A stretch of 64,000 nucleotides of DNA, taken from positions 33,588 through 97,587 of the forward strand of contig VGMU01000003.1 of NCBI GenBank assembly GCA_016866385.1. The letters run 5' to 3'. Below the pieces are notes generated by a model. That model did not search any database. It saw only the letters and a program-made list of their open reading frames with translations, and was not told the origin of the DNA. Within the stretch, counting starts at the first letter, position 1, and every line of letters starts with the position of its first letter. Below, one piece after another: positions 53,782 through 62,129 of this stretch. Both the position numbers and the translations under genes were made by a program. Source of the DNA: Bacteroidota bacterium (GTDB lineage Bacteria > Bacteroidota > Bacteroidia > Cytophagales > Cyclobacteriaceae).

Positions 53782-54732
53782 TTACCAAGTACGATTTTTA
53801 AGAAGTTCCTGAATTTGTGACTTTGGGACTGGAAGTTCATCAATGTGTGCATTTAGCCATTGTGAAAAATCGCGTTCGATATCATCCGACCATCTTGCAT
53901 CTATTTGCCCTGCAGTATATTTTCCTTCTCGCAATCGCTCATGACCAAACATGTCCCGCAGTCTGACGATTTCAGAGGTTACCACTACTTTTTCTGCCAA
54001 ATGAGCCGGGATAAAGGAAACTCCCCCATCTCTTCCCAAGACCACATCTCCTGCCATCACGGTAGCTTGTTTGATCCGAGTGGGCTGGTTGATTCCAACC
54101 AACATGGTGTTCAGGTTTCCGGGTTGGTTGTGATGTGAAGGGTGATAGGAACTGAAATAAGAAGTGAAGCCTCCCATTTCCTTCAAACCGGCGATATCCC
54201 GAATGGCACCATGATAGACAATGCCATTACCAGTTTTGGCAAAAATGGCATTTCCAACATTGTCTCCGATAGTAGGACCATTGATTTGGATTCCAAACTG
54301 ATCCGCGACATAGACATCTTTAGGGATTAAAAGGTCCACTGGCCAGGAATTCTGACCCCGCTTACCTTCTTTTTTACCACGTTCATCAATTGCATCGTGG
54401 ATATCTGGACGACCGGGGATAAAGGTTGCTGTGACTGCCCTTCCAATCAAAATACTATCCGGATTGATCACTTCCCAACCGTCGGTATATTGATAGAAGT
54501 AACCCGCATTCTTCATGACAGCCCATGCTTCATCGTGCGTAACTAGACGCATTCTGGTAAGTAGGTCATCAGAAACTTTGGGCCTACCGTCTGCAAATCG
54601 CTCTCCTTTCCATTGCTGAGTCAGAAATAGCATCTCCTCTTTGGAAATCTGTTGCGCTAGCAGCGTAGCACCACCTAAGAACATACTTAGGGAGAAGGCC
54701 AATAGACGGATTTTTAAAATAGGGCTTACCAT
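53782..54732 (-). CDS. RraA-like aldolase family protein, secreted, second
   Basis: A 316-residue paralogue of the 51509 gene with its own signal (LLAFSLSMFLGGATLLAQ). Matching blocks are ERFADGRPKVSD, GDNVGN at 156-161, Arg178-Asp179 (GAIRDIAGL), GDVVLGRDGGVSFIPAHLAEKVV and a C-terminal HERLREGKYTAGQID. The pairing of each copy with an MR/MLE gene indicates duplication of a two-gene module. It follows susD after a terminator hairpin, so it may be read at lower level than the transporter genes. Confidence 0.85.
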   Translation of the reverse strand: MVSPILKIRLLAFSLSMFLGGATLLAQQISKEEMLFLTQQWKGERFADGRPKVSDDLLTRMRLVTHDEAWAVMKNAGYFYQYTDGWEVINPDSILIGRAVTATFIPGRPDIHDAIDERGKKEGKRGQNSWPVDLLIPKDVYVADQFGIQINGPTIGDNVGNAIFAKTGNGIVYHGAIRDIAGLKEMGGFTSYFSSYHPSHHNQPGNLNTMLVGINQPTRIKQATVMAGDVVLGRDGGVSFIPAHLAEKVVVTSEIVRLRDMFGHERLREGKYTAGQIDARWSDDIERDFSQWLNAHIDELPVPKSQIQELLKNRTW

Positions 54733-54759
54733 GGGTTATTGAATTTTAGTTTTAATTAG

Positions 54760-54797
54760 AAAAAAATACAGGTTTGAGATTGCCCAAACCTGTATTT
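54760..54797 (-). terminator. Terminator between susD and RraA-like genes
   Basis: AAATACAGGTTTG and CAAACCTGTATTT form a 13-bp stem around an eight-base loop, followed by seven Ts on the minus strand. It can end or reduce transcription after susD. Confidence 0.85.
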
Positions 54798-54809
54798 CTA
54801 GTTTTTCAA

Positions 54810-56330
54810 TTATTTGTGCCACCAAACTTTGGTCGCCAAATCATCAGCACCCTGAGCACTGATGGCAGCTCCCACATTTTCTTTATTTACAGATATCTCA
54901 GAGTTTGGATAAGTAAGCCTATTGATAAATGGAACCTCCCTGCCAGTGAACGGATTAGCAACCAATGTTGGAAAACCACTTCTTCGGAAATTAGCAAATG
55001 CTTCAGGGCCATTCATTAAGCTTGAAACCCAATACTGCTCGTTAATTTGTTTCAATGGAGCGGCGTTGTCAAGAGGATTAGCAGCTAAATAGGTAGTAAT
55101 TGCATCAGCCGAAATCGCTGAGGCAGCATCATAGCTTGCCATTTGCTGCATGTGTAACCGTACTCCATTTGTGAAATATTCAGCAGTAGTTCCTGAGGTA
55201 ATCCAGCCTCTTTCTCTTGCCTCGGCAAGTAAAAGATTGTTTTGTGAGGCAGTTACGATAAAATTCGGTGCAGTTAACTTTGCAATCCTTCTCCGATCAA
55301 TCTGGCTAAAGTCATAGAAGCTAGCCAAACTCAATGAGGCAGCAACCTTCACTGCACCTGCATTGTCATTGCCCATGGGCATTCCAATTTGAACTGCAGG
55401 GTCAAAGGATTGCCTAGCAACAGTTTGTTCTGGGCCTGACTTAGCACCGACATATCTAACTGCAATTGCTCCTAATCTTGGGTCTTTGGTGCTTTTTAGA
55501 AAATTCACAAAAGGCTCTGTCATGTAAAAGTTGGCTGCCTCGGTTGAATTTAACGTATTTCCAATAGGGTTTAGATAGTTGTTGTCGTGTAGAATAACTG
55601 CATTGTCAGTATTAAGAAGAATTACACCACCAGCAAAAGCAGTGGATACCACTTGTTTTGCTTTGTTTTGGTCAACCCGACTCAACCTCATTCCAGCTCT
55701 CAAAAGCATAGAATTGGCAAACCTCTTCCATTTAGCGATATTCCCAGCATACAAAATATCTGCAGTTTCTATTTTTCCACTTGGGTTTAATGCAGCAGAA
55801 GCTTCTGTCAACTCTTTAATTAGGTCATTGTAAATAAATTCCTGAGTATCGTATTTTGGAAAAAATATTTGGTCAGTTACCCCTGCACCCCCCTCTTTGT
55901 ATGGAATAGCACCATAGGTATCAGTCAACAACATGAATGCTGATGCTTGAATAATACGGGTCATTTGATACAGGTTATTCCTAGAGGCATCATCCTTAAC
56001 TCGGGACATCACGTCTTTTGTATTTTTAATCACATTTCGGTAATAATTCTGCCAATTGGTTTGGGTAGCTGCTCTATTGTCTTGATTAAAGTTGGCCCCA
56101 GTCAATACCCCTGAATTGGGTGAAATGATATGTTGCACGATTCCCATTTCATATACCAAGGTCCCGAAAGAGGAGGCTGTAGAATTGGATACTGCTAAGT
56201 TGAACTGAAACACGGGATCAACAGAGGTAGCATTGACTCTATTCGTGTTCCATTCATCAAAGTTTTGATCACAGGAACTAGCGTATGTCAAAAGGAATAG
56301 TATGAAAATATTGTTTATTAGCTTTTTCAT
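54810..56330 (-). CDS. SusD/RagB family outer membrane lipoprotein (locus 2)
   Basis: A 506-residue SusD-like lipoprotein (MKKLINNIFILFLLTYASSC, acylated Cys near 20). It belongs to the nutrient-binding SusD subgroup, with WQNYYRNVIKNTKDVMSRVK and RLSRVDQNKAKQVV helices and a C-terminal RRSGFPTL block. It should cap the SusC at 56342 and bind the imported ligand. The stop precedes the locus terminator. Confidence 0.92.
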   Translation of the reverse strand: MKKLINNIFILFLLTYASSCDQNFDEWNTNRVNATSVDPVFQFNLAVSNSTASSFGTLVYEMGIVQHIISPNSGVLTGANFNQDNRAATQTNWQNYYRNVIKNTKDVMSRVKDDASRNNLYQMTRIIQASAFMLLTDTYGAIPYKEGGAGVTDQIFFPKYDTQEFIYNDLIKELTEASAALNPSGKIETADILYAGNIAKWKRFANSMLLRAGMRLSRVDQNKAKQVVSTAFAGGVILLNTDNAVILHDNNYLNPIGNTLNSTEAANFYMTEPFVNFLKSTKDPRLGAIAVRYVGAKSGPEQTVARQSFDPAVQIGMPMGNDNAGAVKVAASLSLASFYDFSQIDRRRIAKLTAPNFIVTASQNNLLLAEARERGWITSGTTAEYFTNGVRLHMQQMASYDAASAISADAITTYLAANPLDNAAPLKQINEQYWVSSLMNGPEAFANFRRSGFPTLVANPFTGREVPFINRLTYPNSEISVNKENVGAAISAQGADDLATKVWWHK

Positions 56331-56341
56331 GTTTTTACTGT

Positions 56342-59300
56342 TTAGAATTTGACATTGAGGTTAAAACCTAAACTTCTGGTAGTAGGTAGGCCGGTTGATT
56401 CCATACCCACTAGGTTATCTGAGCTGTATCCGAAGGATTCTGGGTCGATATTATCCACCCACTTTTTCAACATCAATACGTTGTTTGCTACAACATTTAA
56501 CTTGACTCCTCGAATGGGAGATTTTTCAGGAAGGAATTTGGTAAAGTCATATCCCAAAGATATTTGTCTCAATTTCCAAAATCCTGAATCAAACACGACC
56601 GGCTCTACCAAGCCCTGAGATCTAACGATTTCCCAATAGGCTTGAACTGGGGCTATCACGGTATTTACTTCACCTTTCTGATTGACGCCTTCACCTACTA
56701 CCCCTCCTTCTCTACCTTTAAGTGTCATCTTATGAAGACCATGTCTCACCGCGTTAAAGTTGGTACCTGAGAGTATTTTGCCTCCAATTCGGTAATCAAT
56801 CAAGAAAGATAAACCTAGACCTTTGTAATTAAACGAGTTGTTGATACCACCGATCCATCGTGGAAGGGCGCTTCCGAAATTAATCAAGTCTAAGGAGCGA
56901 AGCGGCAGACCATTGGCGCCAAAAACTATTCGGTTTTGATCGTCTCTTCTGTAGCCAAAACCGGCTACTTGACCAATTTCTTCTCCCACTATTTGTCTCA
57001 ACTCACCATTAAAAACGTGAGTACCTACCGTGATTCGCTGCCCGGGAGTTTCTGTCAACAAGCTAAGTACTTTCGTTTTATTGTATGCAGTATTAAATGA
57101 GGTCTCCCAGGTGAAATTATCGTTTTCTACTGCCACCAGGTTCAATAGCGCTTCAACCCCTCTATTTCGGCTTTGACCACTATTGATGGATGTATTGACA
57201 AAACCAGAAGCATCTGAAATCTGCGCACTTACAATCTGATCTTTCGTAATCTTATCGTAAGCCGCTACATCTAAATTAATCTTTCCTTCAAACATATTGA
57301 GTTCTAAACCGACTTCTGCTTCTTCAACACGCATTGGTCTCAAGTTTGGATTGGGTAGTGTACTTCCTAATGGACCTCCCACTGGCTGCCCACCGAAAAG
57401 GTTATTATTTATTCCATAAAACAAAACATTGGAATACGGCGCAACATCAGAGTCACTACCCACCTCAGCATAGGCCAATCTAAGCTTACCAAAACTTAGC
57501 CAACTGGTAGTTCCAAGGTGCTCAGTAAAGACATAACTAGTTGAAATCGAAGGATAAATTATACTTCTGTTTTCTTTGGATAAAGTTGAAAACCAATCAT
57601 TTCTAACTGTTGAATTCAAGTATAAAAACTTCTTGTAGGAAATTTCACCAAAGCCAAATAAAGAGTTTACAGCTCGCTCAGAGAATGAATAAATAGGGTC
57701 TTTAACTCTTCCATTTTGTACGGTATATAAATCCCTAATGACAAAATCAGTCACCTGAACACTATTGAGTTCGGAAGTTCGATACATATGGTTTCCTCCT
57801 CCATTCAAGGTAACCTCAAAATCTCCAAAGGATTTAGTAGCACTGATTAGAACATCCGCATTAATCTCGCGGAATCTACGGGATTCTTGGGTATATAATC
57901 CATCCACAAACCCAGCCGGAGCCGCAGGTCTTGAAGCCTGTCCATGAGGGAAGTTGTTGTAATTTTGATCCCTTGACCAATAATCTTGACCCAATCTTCC
58001 TTGGATAAAGAGCCAAGGAAGGAAGTTGTATTTCATGGAGATATTTCCAAAAATCCTGTCCCTTTTGATGTTTTCAAACTGCTCATAGAGTGTGAAATAG
58101 GGATTGGTTCTGTTTCTAAATCTAGAATATACAGCTTCATTCCCATTGGCATCCAGGTAATTTTCCTCTAAAACATTCAAAGGCATTGAGTTGGCCATAT
58201 TGTATAGGACCACTGGGATAGTATTGTCCTGCTGACCCACATTTGGAGGGTTTTTATTGTCCTCGATGGAGTAGTTGAAATTTCCTCTGAAATTCAACCT
58301 AGGATGTAGATCGTAGTTGAACCCGAAATAGAAAGTCTTTCTATTGAATGAGTTATTGGGAACGATCCCTTTGCTACTCATGTCTGAAGCAGAGAAAGTC
58401 ATCCCCCCCTTATCTCCAGAAGTAGATAAGGAAATGGTATTGGTTAAATTTTGACCATTTCTAAAAAAATCATTCAAGATTCCTCTCACAGGTTCGTAAG
58501 GGACATTCACCCCACCAAACAAGACCTGTGACATTCCTGGCTTGAATTTTTCTCCAAAAGACCACTGACCAGAGGTAGGATTGGGATTCGTAGGTCTAAT
58601 TCCTTGTTCGCCTTGACCATACTCATATTGGTAGTCGGTAAAATCCAATGGTGTTTCATTGGTAAAGTTCATGTTGTAAGTGACCCCAATTCCTTTGGAA
58701 GTTCCTTTGGATTTCGTGGTAATCATGATTACTCCATCTTTTGCTCTTGAACCATAAAGCGCTGAAGCTGCAGCACCCTTAAGGACAGTCATGTTTTCGA
58801 CATCATCTGGATTGACACTCGAAAGTCCATCACCCCCATCAGAGGTTTTCCCACCTCCTCCTCTAACTCCAATTGATCCATCGGCAGAACTGTTCCCTGG
58901 ATTAGTTCCAAAGTTGGTGTTATCAATTGGCACACCATTAATTACAATTAAAGGATTGTTTTGACCAGAAATAGAGGATTGACCTCGGATTCTGATTTTA
59001 GAAGTACCACCTGGACCTGTACCCAGAGGAGCTATACTAACCCCAGCAATTTTGCCGACAAGTGAATTCATTAAATTTGGGGTTCGGTTGATGGTCAATT
59101 CATCAGATTTGACATTGGAGGTAGCATAACCCAAACTTTTTGCTGGCTTTTCAATACCTAATGCAGTCACAATTACTTCTTGGAGATCACTTTCATTAGG
59201 TGTAAGAGTCAAGTTGACCACCGTTTGGTTACCAACTGAAATTTCTTGGGAAGAATATCCTACAAATGAAAAAACGAGAACAGATCCATTATCTGGAACA

Positions 59301-59872
59301 GCAATCGTGTAATTTCCATTGATATCAGTAACTGCACCAATCGAAGTTCCTTTCACCAAAATATTCACTCCAGGAAAGCCATTTCCATTTTCATCCACTA
59401 CTCTACCAGAGACTTGTGCCATTTCTCCCGAGGAAGAAAAAGATTGGCTTGATCGGGGCAGAAGTAAACTTTCCGCAGATCTCGAGGAGACAAATTGAAC
59501 TGGCATTAGGTCGTTTGACCTATTCTTTTGCTTTTGGATTTTTTTCTGCAAAATGACATAAGATTTCTTCCCAGCCTTTTCAAAATCAAGATCAGTTCCA
59601 CTTAGCAATTCTTTTAAGCCATGTTCTACGGAAGGGTATTGCTTCAGTTTAGAAGGCGCTAATTTCCCAATTACGAGTTCATCTTTGAAGGCAATAGAAA
59701 CTTCAAAGGTCTCCTCAAGGGAATTGAGCCCATCAATCAAGCTAGTAGCTTGAATTTGTGTAGTCCCACTTTTTGAATTGGAACTTGTTCTTGCTAACAT
59801 TTCCCTGAATTGAGCAAATGCCAACTGATGACTGCATAAGAGCAGGAAAAAGAGTAGTAAGTACTTTTTCAT
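56342..59872 (-). CDS. SusC/RagA family TonB-dependent transporter with STN domain (locus 2)
   Basis: A 1176-residue transporter. The signal peptide (MKKYLLLFFLLLCSHQLAFA) is followed by an STN domain (about 35-110, VSIAFKDELVIGKLAPSKL), which in FecA-type systems contacts FecR. Then a carboxypeptidase-regulatory-like domain (VSGRVVDENGNGFPGVNILV), the plug (VTALGIEKPAKSLGYATSNV; VNPDDVENMTVLKGAAASALYG) and the barrel follow. It lies 27 nt after fecR, so ligand binding can signal through the FecR/FecI pair encoded just upstream. Confidence 0.95.
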   Translation of the reverse strand: MKKYLLLFFLLLCSHQLAFAQFREMLARTSSNSKSGTTQIQATSLIDGLNSLEETFEVSIAFKDELVIGKLAPSKLKQYPSVEHGLKELLSGTDLDFEKAGKKSYVILQKKIQKQKNRSNDLMPVQFVSSRSAESLLLPRSSQSFSSSGEMAQVSGRVVDENGNGFPGVNILVKGTSIGAVTDINGNYTIAVPDNGSVLVFSFVGYSSQEISVGNQTVVNLTLTPNESDLQEVIVTALGIEKPAKSLGYATSNVKSDELTINRTPNLMNSLVGKIAGVSIAPLGTGPGGTSKIRIRGQSSISGQNNPLIVINGVPIDNTNFGTNPGNSSADGSIGVRGGGGKTSDGGDGLSSVNPDDVENMTVLKGAAASALYGSRAKDGVIMITTKSKGTSKGIGVTYNMNFTNETPLDFTDYQYEYGQGEQGIRPTNPNPTSGQWSFGEKFKPGMSQVLFGGVNVPYEPVRGILNDFFRNGQNLTNTISLSTSGDKGGMTFSASDMSSKGIVPNNSFNRKTFYFGFNYDLHPRLNFRGNFNYSIEDNKNPPNVGQQDNTIPVVLYNMANSMPLNVLEENYLDANGNEAVYSRFRNRTNPYFTLYEQFENIKRDRIFGNISMKYNFLPWLFIQGRLGQDYWSRDQNYNNFPHGQASRPAAPAGFVDGLYTQESRRFREINADVLISATKSFGDFEVTLNGGGNHMYRTSELNSVQVTDFVIRDLYTVQNGRVKDPIYSFSERAVNSLFGFGEISYKKFLYLNSTVRNDWFSTLSKENRSIIYPSISTSYVFTEHLGTTSWLSFGKLRLAYAEVGSDSDVAPYSNVLFYGINNNLFGGQPVGGPLGSTLPNPNLRPMRVEEAEVGLELNMFEGKINLDVAAYDKITKDQIVSAQISDASGFVNTSINSGQSRNRGVEALLNLVAVENDNFTWETSFNTAYNKTKVLSLLTETPGQRITVGTHVFNGELRQIVGEEIGQVAGFGYRRDDQNRIVFGANGLPLRSLDLINFGSALPRWIGGINNSFNYKGLGLSFLIDYRIGGKILSGTNFNAVRHGLHKMTLKGREGGVVGEGVNQKGEVNTVIAPVQAYWEIVRSQGLVEPVVFDSGFWKLRQISLGYDFTKFLPEKSPIRGVKLNVVANNVLMLKKWVDNIDPESFGYSSDNLVGMESTGLPTTRSLGFNLNVKF

Positions 59873-59899
59873 ATTTGATGGTTTTGATTTTAGGGTTTA

Positions 59900-60925
59900 T
59901 TAATAATTAGGAGTAAATACATAGGTAGATTCTTTCTTTTGTATGGAAATATTGAAGACTTTGGAGGTGAGCTCCATAAATTGCTCCGAATCTTCTAATA
60001 ACATCGATCCTGAAGCTGTTTGGCTAAGTGAAACATTGGAATCCACTTCGATTTGTAAACCAAAATTTTCCTTCGCTATTCGAATTATTTCTTGAAGGCT
60101 CGTTTGGTCGAGAATTAATAAATTTTGCGTCCATGAGGTGTAATTTTTTGCTTCCACCTTTCTTTTCTCCACTTTATCTTCCCTAATCGCCACTAAATCT
60201 CCAGGCTTCATAAGAATTTTTTCTCTCGGCTGATTCGAGTTTGCCAATGAAAGTGAAACATTTCCTTCCTCTAGTACGATCTGAGATTTTTTGTTTCTAT
60301 CATAAACCGAAAAGGAAGTGCCCAAAACCTCTACTTCAACACCATTGGAAGTGTAGACCAAGAAGGGTTGGTGAGACTCAAGGTGTACAACATCAAAAAA
60401 CGCTTCCCCTTCTAACCATATTTCCCTCAGGTCATCCTTTTCCCAATTCTCAGAAAAAGTCAGTTTTGAATTGGCGTTTAATACTATCTTGGAACCATCA
60501 GGCAGTGTAAATGGAAGTGTTTCCCCAAATGCAGTTTTGAGTTCTACCTTTTTTTCTAAGTTTATATTCCAAAGAATTCCTACTACTAAACCAGCCGCAA
60601 TTCCCCCTGCCAGAAATTGCTTCCAAAGGCTTCTTTTTTTTGTGGAGACTATCGCTAGCCTTTTTCCATATCTAATTTGATTTCTAATATTTTCAAGACC
60701 TCCTTCAATTTCTTTGACTGAAAGAGAATATTCTGGATTCCTAAATTCCTGCAATAAGTTTTTGGCCTCACTAAGGATCTCTGATTTATCTGGGTTTTGG
60801 GAAAGCCAATTGATCCAGAATTGATCTGAATCTACGTCAGGCATCAATACCCACTCTTGAAAGAATGAATTCTCAATGAATTGTTCCACACTGAACTCTC
60901 GATAATCGACAAAAGAATTTTTCAC
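59900..60925 (-). CDS. FecR family anti-sigma factor
   Basis: A 341-residue FecR protein. The cytoplasmic part (1-105) includes WINWLSQNPDKSEILSEAKN. One membrane helix (about 106-122, AGGIAAGLVVGILWNI) leads to a periplasmic FecR domain with LPDGSKIVLNANSKLTFSENW and EVLGTSFSVYDR, then a DUF4974-type end. It relays the SusC signal to the sigma factor. The gene lies between the sigma gene (253-nt gap) and susC, the normal order of such sensory cassettes. Confidence 0.92.
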   Translation of the reverse strand: MKNSFVDYREFSVEQFIENSFFQEWVLMPDVDSDQFWINWLSQNPDKSEILSEAKNLLQEFRNPEYSLSVKEIEGGLENIRNQIRYGKRLAIVSTKKRSLWKQFLAGGIAAGLVVGILWNINLEKKVELKTAFGETLPFTLPDGSKIVLNANSKLTFSENWEKDDLREIWLEGEAFFDVVHLESHQPFLVYTSNGVEVEVLGTSFSVYDRNKKSQIVLEEGNVSLSLANSNQPREKILMKPGDLVAIREDKVEKRKVEAKNYTSWTQNLLILDQTSLQEIIRIAKENFGLQIEVDSNVSLSQTASGSMLLEDSEQFMELTSKVFNISIQKKESTYVFTPNY

Positions 60926-61178
60926 AAAAAGGGATTTACCTTAAAGAGTGGGTGGAAACTTAATACTCACCAAAATTTTTAATTTTTTTTTAGCAAATTT
61001 TTCCATTTAAAGTATTGCCCTGCCCTATTTCTACAAAATATATAGTATTTAAAAAATAAATTAACAGAATAAAAAAAATTTAAATAAACTAAAAAATGGA
61101 ACTTCAAATAAAGAGAAATGATTTTTACGGGAAACTGAAAATAAAGTACACAACTACAACTAAGCAGTAGATCAAAAA

Positions 61179-61781
61179 CTAGGGTATAAGATCATTCCAT
61201 TTGATTTTTTCTCTTAGGGATTTTATTGTAAGCGAGAGGAGGTTGTGGACGCCAGGTATGGATAAATTCATTATTTCAGCTATCTCTTCTGCTTCAAACC
61301 CTTGAAAAAACCGCAGCAAAATCACTTCCCGCTGTCTATCCGTAAGTAGTAGAACGGCCTGTTTCAATCTTATTATTCGTTGATCGACCATCTCCGAATT
61401 AATATAAAAATTCTCCACCGGAGGTTCAGGAGCCATTTGGTCTATCAAATCCTGTGTCAATGAGGACTTTTTCGAGAAAATTTCAATTTTGTGGAATAGT
61501 AAATTTTTAAAGGAACGAAAAAGGTAAAAACTTACTTTTTCAATAGAACCTAAGGATTCTCTTTTTTCCCAAAATTTGATAAATAGCTCCTGAATACAAT
61601 CCTTAATTAAATCACGATTGGGATGAATATGCATCCCATAATTAAAAAGAGACTGTACATATTTTTTGTAGAGCGTAGAAAAAGCAATATCATTTCCCTT
61701 ACGTAAACTATCCCATAGCAAAACATCCTCCCTAAATTGGGAAGAAGCAGTTGCATCTTCAATGGATAAGTGTTTTGCCAA
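61179..61781 (-). CDS. ECF RNA polymerase sigma factor (FecI-like)
   Basis: A 200-residue ECF sigma factor. Region 2 has FSTLYKKYVQSLFNYG and DLIKDCIQELFIKFWEKRE, region 4 has LTDRQREVILLRFFQGFEAEEIAEIM, with a helix-turn-helix at IAEIMNLSIPGVHNLL. It is expected to be held by the FecR protein and released when the STN-type SusC binds ligand, then direct transcription of the locus. The downstream FecR gene starts after 253 AT-rich nt, so FecR may have its own sigma-dependent promoter. Confidence 0.9.
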   Translation of the reverse strand: MAKHLSIEDATASSQFREDVLLWDSLRKGNDIAFSTLYKKYVQSLFNYGMHIHPNRDLIKDCIQELFIKFWEKRESLGSIEKVSFYLFRSFKNLLFHKIEIFSKKSSLTQDLIDQMAPEPPVENFYINSEMVDQRIIRLKQAVLLLTDRQREVILLRFFQGFEAEEIAEIMNLSIPGVHNLLSLTIKSLREKIKWNDLIP

Positions 61782-62129
61782 GAGTTTAATAAAATTACAG
61801 TAGCTTGAAGTTTGTATTCATACCAGTAGGAAGGAAACTAAAGTGCAATCATTGATATCTTTTTCCAAGAGCAGTAAAAACGAGCCTCTTGACGAATCCT
61901 GGATATCAACCTTTTTTTCATATTAGTAGCTATTCTTACTGAATTACGCGCGATTGATAAAAGATAATTTATATTTCTTTAATTATCAAATAGTTATACA
62001 CTTTCGCGTTATTTTTAATAATGAGAAAGCAAAAATTTGTTGGAATGGTGAATCTCCTTTAAACTTCACATACCAGTAACCTTATTCCCAAATAATATTC
62101 GTACTTTTGCGGCTTCAATAAGGCAAATC
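61782..62129. other. Divergent gap between sigma factor and typA
   Basis: About 350 nt, AT-rich, with no supportable ORF. It holds the typA promoter (TACTTTTG at 62102-62109, listed separately) and an inverted repeat GATAATT/AATTATC at 61963-61987, which is probably chance in AT-rich DNA. The sigma-gene promoter on the other strand is not evident. Confidence 0.5.
62102..62109 (+). promoter_or_regulatory. -7 box of typA
   Basis: TACTTTTG matches TAnnTTTG, 20 nt before the typA ATG. A -33 TTTG is not obvious at 19-21 nt upstream. Confidence 0.45.

Noticed and set aside
61963..61987. Inverted repeat GATAATT/AATTATC upstream of the sigma gene
   Set aside because: Arms consist almost only of A and T in very AT-rich DNA, so chance is the simplest explanation.
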